Part shown: positions 40,984 through 49,268 of the stretch, piece after piece | How the letters are laid out: the number at the start of each line of letters is the position of its first letter | Position numbering within the stretch: the first letter of the stretch is position 1 | From: Hoeflea_A sp965228785 | Lineage (GTDB): Bacteria; Pseudomonadota; Alphaproteobacteria; Rhizobiales; Rhizobiaceae | NCBI GenBank assembly: GCA_965228785.1 | Contig: CBDDIF010000002.1 | Coordinates: 1,984,001-2,048,000, forward strand | Length of the DNA: 64,000 nt | Direction: 5' to 3' | Position numbers and translations under genes: made by a program | Notes under the pieces: model-generated | Told to the model about the DNA's origin: nothing | Seen by the model: the letters and a program-made list of their open reading frames with translations, nothing else | The model's database searches: none

Positions 40984-42419
40984 TATTCTTCCAATTTCTG
41001 AACGATGAGCTTGTCGACGGCCGGCCCCTCATACGAGATGCGCCCATCACTTCCGGGCTTGAGCCTGAGGCCCTGGTGTCGAAAAAGCTGTGAAAACACC
41101 TCGACGAACTGGCTGTCCGCAACGAACTTGCCGAAGCATGCGTGGGGACCGCGGCCAAAATGCAGGTAGTTCGTCATCGGCCGGTCCGGGCAGAATTGCC
41201 CAGGACGCGGAAAAGCCTGTGGATCGAACATGCCGGCCAAAGCTACGGGCAAAACCGAGGCACCGGCGTCGATCAGGCGTTCCTGTGGCTTGCCTGACGC
41301 GACAACCGTCTCGCGAAGACAGTATCTAGCGGAGAAAGCCGGCAGCATCGGATTGAACCTGATCGCCTCGTAGCAGACCTGTAGCATGCGATCTCTGATG
41401 CGCTGCGCTTCCCCTGGCTTCGCGCTCCCGTTATCGAGGGAGGCGTACTTCGTTGCAGCATCCCGCACCGCGCTCAGAGCACCCGGCTGCCGAAAAACCT
41501 GATAGATGCCTTGCGTCATTGCCCGTGCGACCGTCGCCGTGCCGGCGACCATCATGCCCGCCACAAGGCGAAGAACCCAGGCTTCATCGAGCCATGGATT
41601 GTCTTTCCCATTCGGCTCGATCTGCTTCAAGAGGCGCACGAGAAGGTCATCCGAAAAAGCGATCTTCTGATCTCCGGATTGCTTGATCCCGTCATGCCGG
41701 CAGGAGATCAGGGCCTTTATATGGACAACCAGCTCGGCCGATGCTTCGGACGTTCGGAACTCCTCCAGGCTCCCCACGGGCGGCCGATGAAAAATCTGCG
41801 CGGCCAGGATGCGCATCCATTGCCTGAATTCCTCCTCCCTCCCTTCGGGAGCCGGGACGCCGAGATACTGCTTGACAACTTCAAGCGCAGTATCTTCGGA
41901 AAGATCGCGTGCCACGTTGAGCTCTACCGGCTTCGCCGTTCGGCCCAGTGCTGCGTCTATCACGGACCGGCTTTTGACACGGGCGATCGTTCTGATGCGC
42001 TCTTCGTCTTTCTGCCGAAGGCCGTCGACGACACGCTCGAGTGCCCGGCGTTCGCGCTCGTGCTGCCGCTTCCAGTCTATGCTCAACACGAACGGGCCGG
42101 CCGGCATCTTCGGATTCATGCCGTCTGCAGAGCTGAACTCGCCCATACGCTCCATGACCTCGCAAACATCCTCGTGGCGAGCCAGGAAAACACTGTTTCG
42201 TATGATCAGGATCGGCCTGAGATACCGTACGACACTGGATACCGTTCTGAGGAATTTGATGAAGTGTGCGTTGGACAGGCCGAAATAGATCGCACGGACC
42301 CGATAGCCGGCAAGAGTCTGTACGACTTTGGACATAAAGCGCCGCAAGGTCGACGGCGATCCACGAGTTTCAGTTAATCGTGAGTTGCGCTCTCGAGCCG
42401 GCGCCGAGCCGAATACCAT
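40983..42419 (-). CDS. Cytochrome P450
   Basis: The product has about 478 residues from ATG 42419, chosen because GGAG lies seven bases upstream; longer frames reach a TTG at 42551. The haem-binding loop FGRGPHACFG has the axial Cys near residue 428. The K-helix ExxR is in YEAIRFNP and the PERF-like region in FPRPGQFCPDRP. The I-helix reads MMVAGTATVARAM: the acid of the usual AG(D/E)T pair is Ala and the following Thr is kept. There is no transmembrane anchor or fused reductase. It heads the four-gene oxidative set and overlaps the next gene by 1 bp. Confidence 0.92.
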   Translation of the reverse strand: MVFGSAPARERNSRLTETRGSPSTLRRFMSKVVQTLAGYRVRAIYFGLSNAHFIKFLRTVSSVVRYLRPILIIRNSVFLARHEDVCEVMERMGEFSSADGMNPKMPAGPFVLSIDWKRQHERERRALERVVDGLRQKDEERIRTIARVKSRSVIDAALGRTAKPVELNVARDLSEDTALEVVKQYLGVPAPEGREEEFRQWMRILAAQIFHRPPVGSLEEFRTSEASAELVVHIKALISCRHDGIKQSGDQKIAFSDDLLVRLLKQIEPNGKDNPWLDEAWVLRLVAGMMVAGTATVARAMTQGIYQVFRQPGALSAVRDAATKYASLDNGSAKPGEAQRIRDRMLQVCYEAIRFNPMLPAFSARYCLRETVVASGKPQERLIDAGASVLPVALAGMFDPQAFPRPGQFCPDRPMTNYLHFGRGPHACFGKFVADSQFVEVFSQLFRHQGLRLKPGSDGRISYEGPAVDKLIVQKLEE

Positions 42420-42618
42420 CGCTGTCTCCGTTTTCAAGAGCGGCTTAGTCATCCGCGCCGTCTTGAGCCACTGGGCCCTTTTGGCTTGGCAGCCCCTCCC
42501 CTTTATGGGCAGTCCATTAGACCAAGATCCGTCAATAATTTTCTGTGACAATACTCACACTGAATGACTTCGTACAGAATTATCCAGCTTTTAACTGAAT
42601 ATCTCAATAAACACCTGT

Positions 42619-42777
42619 ATGCATTTCTGCATTCCGTTTTCCTTCTGCCTCGGCTGGATCTTCTTTGGTGAGACTCCGTTCGATCGTTTGATCCCAGGCG
42701 TCTTCATGATCGTCGGCGCCGGCCTGTTCATCATCTGGCGCGAGCGCCTGAAGAAGCGGATGGAAGCGACGGCCTGA
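42619..42777 (+). pseudogene. Truncated 3' end of an EamA/DMT-family transporter gene
   Basis: A 53-codon frame ends at TGA 42775-42777. Its peptide contains GWIFFGETPFDRLIPGVF and continues into MIVGAGLFIIWRER, the last helix and basic tail of an EamA permease. The sequence loses transporter character upstream of about 42640, and a stop codon lies at 42592-42594. The other nine helices are missing. It marks a junction between transporter DNA and the accessory block to its left. Confidence 0.75.
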
Positions 42778-42869
42778 TGGCAATCGGGTCGGCGGTGGCG
42801 TTGCTTCAATTTGGATCCTTTGCCGACGCCCGCTATGACTGATCCAGTATCAGAATCGGGAGGCACGTC

Positions 42870-43964
42870 ATGATCGCATCGACACATTCGGAAGGACAGA
42901 AACCTGACTGGGCTGTCTGCTTCTCGGCAATGGCTCTTGCACTCCTGGGCGTGCGGTTCGTCCAGGGCTTCATCTTCTGGGGCGGCGCCAGCCGGAGGAT
43001 GATTTACGACTACCAGGAAATCGCCGGCATCAACCACGCCGTGAAGCTGGACTTCGAAGCCGCCGGCTTCGTCGCCAACAAGATGGTGCATGCCCTGCCA
43101 GGCGTGCTCTGGATCGGCGGTCCCATCGAATGGCTGCTGAGCAAACCGGACCTGGTCTATCTGTCCGTCTGGTTCTGGACGCTGGCGGAGCTCGTTGTCG
43201 GTCTCGGCCTGATTTTTGGGCTGCTGACCCGGGCGCTGGCGCTTGCCAGCGTCGGCCTGAATATCTCGCTGATGCTGGTGTTCGGCTGGATGGGGTCGAC
43301 GTGCCTTGATGAATGGACCATGGCGGTTTCCGGCTTTGCCATGAGTGCCGCGATCTTCGTCGCCGGCGGTGGTCGACTTTCTGTAGATGGGCTGCTGCAG
43401 AACCGCCTGGGATCGTCCGGTTTGATAGTCTGGCTGATGAGCGGTGCCCTGCCCGCGGCCGCCGCGCGACGGGCCAGTTTGACCCTTGCCATCATGGGCG
43501 CAGTGTTCACAGTCGGCAGCTACCATATCCTGTTCGGCGCGGTGGTTTCGCCACTGCACCCGCGCGTCAACTACCACAACCACCACATCAGCCTGTCGAA
43601 CATTGAGCTGGCTGCCGATGCGGGCATCACGATGGATGCCTATGTAGACGCCGGACCCGACACCGGCGCCGCCTATGTCATCGCCGCTCGGCTGCAAGCG
43701 CCGGACGGCACCGTTGCGGCCGAGTGGGATGGCGAAACTCTGGCCGATCTGGCCCCGTCTGCCATCGTGAACGCCTACCCCTATGTCTGGGCTTCCCACT
43801 TCAAGACGGAGAGATACGGTTTCAGCGGCAAGACCGGCGGCAAGGCCCGACTGAGCCTGCCCCCGCCTGCGGCGGCGGCTTCCCTTTCGCCTGGAACCTA
43901 CGAGCTGTTGCTGGAAGCCATCGACGGCCAGACCTGGAGCGCTACGGTGCGCTATTCCGGCTGA
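42870..43964 (+). CDS. DoxD-DoxA fusion membrane protein (thiosulfate:quinone oxidoreductase-like)
   Basis: The 364-residue protein has an N-terminal DoxD/DoxX part with four or five hydrophobic helices (RFVQGFIFWGGASRRMIYDY and later ELVVGLGLIFGLLTRALALAS) and a C-terminal soluble DoxA-like part after about residue 225 (HHISLSNIELAADAGITMDAY, then VRYSG). In Acidianus the two subunits of thiosulfate:quinone oxidoreductase are separate; fused forms are common in bacteria. GGAGG precedes the ATG. No sox or other sulfur genes are nearby, so thiosulfate oxidation is only a family-based possibility. Confidence 0.8.
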   Translation: MIASTHSEGQKPDWAVCFSAMALALLGVRFVQGFIFWGGASRRMIYDYQEIAGINHAVKLDFEAAGFVANKMVHALPGVLWIGGPIEWLLSKPDLVYLSVWFWTLAELVVGLGLIFGLLTRALALASVGLNISLMLVFGWMGSTCLDEWTMAVSGFAMSAAIFVAGGGRLSVDGLLQNRLGSSGLIVWLMSGALPAAAARRASLTLAIMGAVFTVGSYHILFGAVVSPLHPRVNYHNHHISLSNIELAADAGITMDAYVDAGPDTGAAYVIAARLQAPDGTVAAEWDGETLADLAPSAIVNAYPYVWASHFKTERYGFSGKTGGKARLSLPPPAAAASLSPGTYELLLEAIDGQTWSATVRYSG

Positions 43965-44115
43965 AACCTGCCCGCTTCCACCCAAAGCGCTTTCGGCAAC
44001 GACATCCTTTCGCACAATTTGCGCGCGATCATTTGACAACCGCCGGGCAATGGCGAACCATGATGGGTTCAAGGCCTCTAAAAGGCCCTCACGCGCAGCA
44101 AGCAGGGAGGAAATC

Positions 44116-46173
44116 ATGGCTGACGGAGCAACCACAAACGGCAGAGAAACCGGGCCCCGGTGCATCGCATTGGTGGGGCCTTTCGGAAGCGGCAAGACGA
44201 CCCTTCTGGAGGCGATGCTGGCGCGCGCCGGGGCCGTCAACAGGCAGGGCAGTGTCGACCAGGGCAACACCGTCGGCGATGCGTCGGCCGAAGCCCGAGC
44301 CCATACCATGAGCGTCGAGGCCAATGTTGCGAGCGCCGATTATCTGGACGATCGCTACACTTTTATCGACTGTCCGGGATCAGTGGAATTTCTCAGTGAA
44401 TCCAGTGGAGTGCTGGCCGGCGTTGACCTGGCCGTTGTCGTGGCTGAAGCCGACGACAAGAAGCTTGCGGCCCTGCAGGTGATCCTGCGCCAGCTCGAGG
44501 ACAGCGGCATTCCTCACATGCTGTTCGTCAACAAGATCGATAAGTTCCAGGGCAGTGTGCGCAACCTGCTGAAGGCCGTGCAGCCAGCATCCTCCGCACC
44601 GCTGGTGGTGCGCCAGATTCCCATCTGGAAGGACGGCATTGCCACCGGCGTCATCGATCTCGCTCTGGAGCGCGCCTATGTCTACAAGGAGCACGCGACC
44701 AGCGAAGTCATCGACATTCCCGACGAGGACAAAGCGCGCGAAGTGGAAGCGCGCTTCGAAATGCTCGAGCAGATCGCCGACTACGACGATGTGCTGATGG
44801 AGCAGTTGCTCGAAGACATCAATCCCGAGCGCGACCTGGTGTTCACCGATCTCGTTGCCGAGCTGCGCGCCGGCGATATCTGCCCGGTCTTCATCGGTTC
44901 AGCCGAACACGGCAACGGCGTCTGGCGGCTCCTGAAAGCGCTGCGCCATGAGGCCCCAGGCATCGCCCAGACCCGCGAACGCCTGAGCCTCTCGGAAGGC
45001 GGATCCTGCCTGCAGGTTTTGAAGACCTACTACACCGCCCATGGCGGCAAACAGTCTGTCGTGAGGGTGCTCAATGGTAGTGTCTCGGAAGGCGACACAG
45101 TGACCCGGCCCGACGGCGCGGAAACACGGGTCTCCAGTGTCAGTGACCTGCTCGGCCAAACCGTCACCAAGCGCGGTCAGGCCGGCCCAGGCGACACGGT
45201 TGCGCTTGGCAAACTTGACGATGTGGTCACCGGCGACACGCTGTGCACCGATGGCAATGCAACAGAAAATCTCGTCGATCTCGAGATCGCCGATCCGGTC
45301 ATAGCCTTCAGCGTGGCGCCAAAGGAGCGCAAAGACGAAGTCAAGCTGTCGACGGCCCTGCACCGGCTTGTTGAGGAGGACCCGTCGCTACGGGTCGTCC
45401 ACAGCCAGGACACCGGCGAAACGCTGCTGGAAGGCCAGGGCGAAATGCATCTGCGCGTGGCGTTGGAACGGCTTGCCGGCAAATATGCCATTGCCGCTGA
45501 TTCCGGGCAGCCGACGCTGCCCTACAAGGAAACGATCCGCGCCTCGACCCAGGTGCGCGGCCGCCACAAGAAGCAGAGCGGTGGCCACGGCCAGTTCGGT
45601 GACGTTGTCGTCGAGATCAAACCGTTGCCGCGCGGCGAAGGTTTCGTCTTTACCGACACGATCACCGGGGGCGTGGTGCCGAAACAGTATATCCCCTCGG
45701 TGCGCGAAGGCATTCGCGACTATCTCACCAAGGGGCCGCTCGGCTTTCAGGTCGTCGACGTAGCGGTCAACCTGTCGGACGGCTCCTACCACTCGGTGGA
45801 TTCATCCGACCAGGCCTTCCGCACCGCCGGCCAGATCGCCATGCGCGAGGGCATGCCGGAGTGCAAGCCCGTGCTGCTGGAGCCCATGGCGCGGGTTGAA
45901 ATCTTCTGCCCCAATGACGCAACGGCCAAGATCAACGCCATCGTGTCGGGCCGCCGCGGTCAGTTGCTCGGCTTCGATGCCCGCCCGGGATGGGACGGCT
46001 GGGACGCGGTCAACGCCATCATGCCTGAATCGGAAATCCAGGACCTGATCATAGAACTGCGCTCGGCCACCGCCGGCGTGGCGACGTTCAAGAAGACGTT
46101 CGACCATCTGGCCGAGGTCACCGGCAAGCAGGCCGACATGGTTCTGCAGAAATACGGGAAACAGGCGGCCTAG
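44116..46173 (+). CDS. Elongation factor G-like translational GTPase
   Basis: The 685-residue product has ATG 44116 preceded by GGGAGGAAATC. The G domain shows GPFGSGKTTLLEA (G1), FIDCPGSVEF (G3, DCPG in place of DTPG) and VNKIDK (G4), followed by domains II to V in EF-G order (HKKQSGGHGQFGDVVVEIKPLP in domain IV). It is the EF-G-like paralogue found in many alphaproteobacteria beside a canonical FusA. Its role in translation or ribosome rescue is not settled. It stands alone and is followed by a terminator. Confidence 0.9.
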   Translation: MADGATTNGRETGPRCIALVGPFGSGKTTLLEAMLARAGAVNRQGSVDQGNTVGDASAEARAHTMSVEANVASADYLDDRYTFIDCPGSVEFLSESSGVLAGVDLAVVVAEADDKKLAALQVILRQLEDSGIPHMLFVNKIDKFQGSVRNLLKAVQPASSAPLVVRQIPIWKDGIATGVIDLALERAYVYKEHATSEVIDIPDEDKAREVEARFEMLEQIADYDDVLMEQLLEDINPERDLVFTDLVAELRAGDICPVFIGSAEHGNGVWRLLKALRHEAPGIAQTRERLSLSEGGSCLQVLKTYYTAHGGKQSVVRVLNGSVSEGDTVTRPDGAETRVSSVSDLLGQTVTKRGQAGPGDTVALGKLDDVVTGDTLCTDGNATENLVDLEIADPVIAFSVAPKERKDEVKLSTALHRLVEEDPSLRVVHSQDTGETLLEGQGEMHLRVALERLAGKYAIAADSGQPTLPYKETIRASTQVRGRHKKQSGGHGQFGDVVVEIKPLPRGEGFVFTDTITGGVVPKQYIPSVREGIRDYLTKGPLGFQVVDVAVNLSDGSYHSVDSSDQAFRTAGQIAMREGMPECKPVLLEPMARVEIFCPNDATAKINAIVSGRRGQLLGFDARPGWDGWDAVNAIMPESEIQDLIIELRSATAGVATFKKTFDHLAEVTGKQADMVLQKYGKQAA

Positions 46174-46281
46174 ATCAAAGGGCGATAAGTTTGCACCATT
46201 TGACCGTGGCAATTTTGGTCTCTGGCTAGGCGGATTGCTCGCCGTGGTGCCACCCCACCACAAGTGCAAGCCAACGACGCC

Positions 46282-46333
46282 AGGGGCCAAAAGCGCCCGG
46301 CCCGAAGGGTGGCTGCATATCGGCCCCTTTTTT
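46282..46333 (+). terminator. Rho-independent terminator after the EF-G-like gene
   Basis: AGGGGCC (46282-46288) pairs with GGCCCCT (46322-46328), with extra GC-rich structure in the loop, and is followed by TTTTT to 46333. It lies between two convergent genes. Confidence 0.6.
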
Positions 46334-46337
46334 ATGC

Positions 46338-47153
46338 CTACAGGATGCGCGGCTTTTCGATCGATGCATCGCGCGCAGCATCGGGGCCGTCCCATAGCCG
46401 GCCGATATAGCGTTCGCCGGTATGACCGTTGGAGCGGTCGGAGGCGAGCCAAAGGATCGGCTCACGCATGACATCCGGAGACAGAAGCATGCCGTCCGCC
46501 CCACGCTTGTTTGCCGACGGCGGAAGGAAATCCGTGTCGGTTGCGCCGCCCGGCAGCAGGACATTGATGTCGATGCCCGTGCCCGCCAGGTCACCGGCCC
46601 AGACCCGAGTCGCTGCTTCGAGGAACGCCTTTGACGGCCCATAGGGGGAATAACCCGGTCGCACCATCGTCTGATCCGAGGTCGAGACGTTGATGATCTT
46701 GCCGAAACCGTTTGCCAGCATGTGAGGCACCACGGCCCGCGCCATCTGGAACGGGCCGTTGACATTGATGTCGACAATGGTGCGCCAGGCCTCCGGTTCA
46801 ACTTCCCAGAAACGGGTCGGTGCCGTATTGAAGGTTTCGGATACCAGACGCATGCCCTTGCCGGCATTGTTGACCAGCACATCGATACGCCCGAAACGCT
46901 CGACGCAAGCTGAGGCAACCGCCGTTGCTGCGGTGGCGTCGCGTACATCGGCCGCCAGCGCGAGCACATTGTCTTCGCCTGTCAGGTTCGCAAGCTCGGC
47001 CTCGGTCGAAGCAAGCGCTCCTGACGGTGTCGTGCCGGTGATGCACAGGCAGGCGCCCTCGCCAGCCAGTGCCAAAGCCATCTCCCGACCAAGACCCCGA
47101 CTGCCACCGGTGATCAGGACGACGCGCCCCTGCAAGGATGTGTCTTTTGCCAT
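46338..47153 (-). CDS. Short-chain dehydrogenase/reductase
   Basis: The 271-residue SDR has the cofactor motif LITGGSRGLGREM near residue 14, DVRDATAA, VNNAGKGM and the catalytic YSPYGPSKAFLEA. It is transcribed away from the flavin monooxygenase gene, and the shared 120-bp region holds a TTGTCCAGACAA operator. It is therefore probably part of the GntR-controlled cluster that runs to 53951. The substrate is unknown. Confidence 0.87.
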   Translation of the reverse strand: MAKDTSLQGRVVLITGGSRGLGREMALALAGEGACLCITGTTPSGALASTEAELANLTGEDNVLALAADVRDATAATAVASACVERFGRIDVLVNNAGKGMRLVSETFNTAPTRFWEVEPEAWRTIVDINVNGPFQMARAVVPHMLANGFGKIINVSTSDQTMVRPGYSPYGPSKAFLEAATRVWAGDLAGTGIDINVLLPGGATDTDFLPPSANKRGADGMLLSPDVMREPILWLASDRSNGHTGERYIGRLWDGPDAARDASIEKPRIL

Positions 47154-47224
47154 GCGGACCCTCAGCGGTTTTCGAGAAATGCTCCAAGCGAGCCATTGTC
47201 AAACCGAGCACAGTTACCTACAAC

Positions 47225-47236
47225 TTGTCCAGACAA
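47225..47236. promoter_or_regulatory. Predicted GntR operator TTGTCCAGACAA, site 1
   Basis: The site is a 12-bp palindrome in the divergent region between the SDR and the flavin monooxygenase genes. A near-identical site (TTGTCCGGACAA) lies at 50217-50228 in the other divergent region of the cluster, and a GntR regulator is encoded between them. Confidence 0.6.
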
Positions 47237-47273
47237 AAGCGAAGTTGATGCGGCGGACCGGGCGGGAGACGGC

Positions 47274-48473
47274 ATGAAGGCAACGGAACAGGTGGTGGTG
47301 ATCGGCGCCGGACCGGTCGGTCTGGTGGCCACCGCTTCACTGTTGGCCGAAGGTATCCCGGTCACCTTGCTGGAAGCCACGCCCGATCTCGCGCAGGATC
47401 TGCGCGCGTCGACCTTTCATCCGCCGACGCTGGATTTTCTCGACCGTTTCGGCGTTTCCGATCAGCTCATCGAAATTGGCCTGATCTGTCCGCAATGGCA
47501 GTTCCGAGACCGCGAACAGGGCGTTGTCGCGACCTTCGATCTCGGCCTGCTTGAGGGTGAGACACGGCATCCCTACCGCCTGCAGTGCGAACAGTGGAAG
47601 CTCACCCAGGCGGTGCGCAAACTGGTCGATGATCATCCTGACGGCACGCTGATCACCGATTTCAAGGCCGAGGCGGTCGAGCAGGACGAGACCGGAATCC
47701 GGGTCGAAGGGAGCCACCCGGACGGCAGCCGGTCTGAGGTAACCGGGCGCTACCTGATCGGTGCAGACGGAGCCAGGTCGATCGTGCGCAAAGCGATCGG
47801 AGTGAATTTCGAGGGCATCACCATCCCCGAAATCTTCCTTTCGATGTCGACACATTTTCCCTATCACGAGGTCATCCCGGGTCTCTCCAACATTGCCTAT
47901 ATTGCCGACCCGTCGGAGTGGCTGGTGCTCCTGCGCACACCCAGCCTGTGGCGGGTGCTGCTGCCCACCGATCCCGACCAGAGCGAAGAGGACATGCTGG
48001 ATCCGGACAACATCGAGCAGCGGTTGCAGGCGGTGACACCATCACCGGAGCCGTTCGAAGTGGTTCACAAGACCGCCTATCGCGTGCATGAGCGGGTCGT
48101 CGACAAGTATTTTCAGGGTCGGATCTTTCTGGCCGGCGATGCGGCACATCTGAACAACCCGCTCGGCGGAATGGGGATGAATGGCGGCATCCACGACGCC
48201 GTCAACCTGACCGATAAGCTGACGCGCGTGTGGCATGGCGCACCACTCGACAGCATGGGCCGCTACCAGCGACAGCGTCGCAAGGTGGCACTCGAAACGG
48301 TTCAGGCGCAGGCGCTGCGCAACCGCCAGATCCTCAACGAAACGGACCCCCAGAAGCGCCAGGCTTACTATGACGATTTGCGAGCAACGGCCGACGATCC
48401 GGCTCGACACAAGGCTTTTGTGATGCGCTCGTCGATGATCCAGTCCTTGCGGGATCTAGAGAGCGTCGCATAG
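47274..48473 (+). CDS. FAD-dependent aromatic-type monooxygenase (PheA/TfdB, MhpA-like)
   Basis: The 399-residue flavoprotein has the three flavin monooxygenase fingerprints: VVVIGAGPVGLVATASLL at the start, the DG motif YLIGADGARSIVRKAIG near residue 170, and the GD motif GRIFLAGDAAHLNNPLGG near residue 285. GGGAGACGGC precedes the ATG. It is shorter than MhpA because the C-terminal thioredoxin-like domain is missing. It would hydroxylate a phenol or heteroaromatic acid with NAD(P)H and O2. The GntR gene follows after 23 bp. Confidence 0.88.
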   Translation: MKATEQVVVIGAGPVGLVATASLLAEGIPVTLLEATPDLAQDLRASTFHPPTLDFLDRFGVSDQLIEIGLICPQWQFRDREQGVVATFDLGLLEGETRHPYRLQCEQWKLTQAVRKLVDDHPDGTLITDFKAEAVEQDETGIRVEGSHPDGSRSEVTGRYLIGADGARSIVRKAIGVNFEGITIPEIFLSMSTHFPYHEVIPGLSNIAYIADPSEWLVLLRTPSLWRVLLPTDPDQSEEDMLDPDNIEQRLQAVTPSPEPFEVVHKTAYRVHERVVDKYFQGRIFLAGDAAHLNNPLGGMGMNGGIHDAVNLTDKLTRVWHGAPLDSMGRYQRQRRKVALETVQAQALRNRQILNETDPQKRQAYYDDLRATADDPARHKAFVMRSSMIQSLRDLESVA

Positions 48474-48496
48474 AGGAAGCCCGGCGGGCACGGCAT

Positions 48497-49264
48497 ATGA
48501 CGGCATCGACCAAGACAGTTGCAAAAAAGAAGGGCCGGTCGCCGCGCTATCTGGAAATACTCGAAATCCTGCGCGCCCGTATCGGCGCGGGCACCTATCC
48601 GGTCGGTGAAAAACTGCCCAGCGAGGCAGAGTTCTGCAGCGAGTTCGGCGCTAGCCGCTTTACTGTGCGCGAAGCGCTGCGGCGCCTGCAGGAGCAAGGC
48701 CTCCTGGAAACCCAGCAGGGTGCCGGCAGCCGCGTCATTCAGCGCAATCCCACCGGCGCCTTCGTGCAGAGCTACAGCTCGGTCGCGGACCTCTATCAGT
48801 TTGCGCTCGACACCCATTTCGAGATTCTCGACATCGAAAACACCAAGGTCGATGCCGAACTCGCCGGCATGATCGGTGGCGAGGCGGATGAAGAATGGTG
48901 CTTCGTTCGAGGCCTGCGCTCGACGCGCGAAGGTGGCCAGGCCCTCTGCCTGATCGAAAGCTATATCCCGATACGCTTCGCCCGCTTCGTGGTGTTGCTG
49001 TCGCGCGCCGATGGGCCGCTCTATGCGGTGCTGGAAGAAGCATCCGGTGAAACCGTGACGTCGGTCAACCAGGCTTTCCAGGCGCTTGAAATGCCGCCGC
49101 ACGTGTCAGCGGCCCTGTCAGCTCCCGGCGGCAGTGTATCGCTTCGGCTACTGCGTCGTTACCAGGGTGACCAAGGCACCATCATCGCCTCGTTCAACTG
49201 GCACCTTGGCGGTGACCGGTACATTCACCGATCGGACCTTTCGGTCCGGCGACCCTTCGGCTGA
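48497..49264 (+). CDS. GntR family regulator, HutC/UTRA subfamily
   Basis: The 255-residue protein has the winged helix PVGEKLPSEAEFCSEFGASRFTVREALRRLQ near residue 37 and a C-terminal UTRA effector domain (chorismate-lyase fold) from about residue 95 to the end. It follows the flavin monooxygenase by 23 bp and probably binds the two TTGTCYRGACAA sites that flank its cluster. HutC-type regulators usually repress until an intermediate of the pathway binds. Confidence 0.9.
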   Translation: MTASTKTVAKKKGRSPRYLEILEILRARIGAGTYPVGEKLPSEAEFCSEFGASRFTVREALRRLQEQGLLETQQGAGSRVIQRNPTGAFVQSYSSVADLYQFALDTHFEILDIENTKVDAELAGMIGGEADEEWCFVRGLRSTREGGQALCLIESYIPIRFARFVVLLSRADGPLYAVLEEASGETVTSVNQAFQALEMPPHVSAALSAPGGSVSLRLLRRYQGDQGTIIASFNWHLGGDRYIHRSDLSVRRPFG

Positions 49265-49268
49265 CGCC

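Larger units (their letters stand above)
30249..42618. other. Candidate accessory island ending in a truncated EamA transporter gene
   Basis: This block carries a cyclase-ATPase-TPR regulator, an SRPBCC protein, an IS5 element and the P450/DyP/GMC set. It looks more AT-rich and more gene-sparse between genes than its flanks. Its right edge lies where only the 3' end of a transporter gene survives (42619-42777). The left edge, near 30249-30429, is a guess, and no attachment-site duplication was found. Confidence 0.4.

Noticed and set aside
42591..44324. A 577-codon minus-strand frame overlying the DoxDA gene and EF-G start
   Set aside because: It is the complement of two plus-strand genes with strong family motifs. 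Its protein is rich in His, Arg, Gln and Gly without any recognisable domain.
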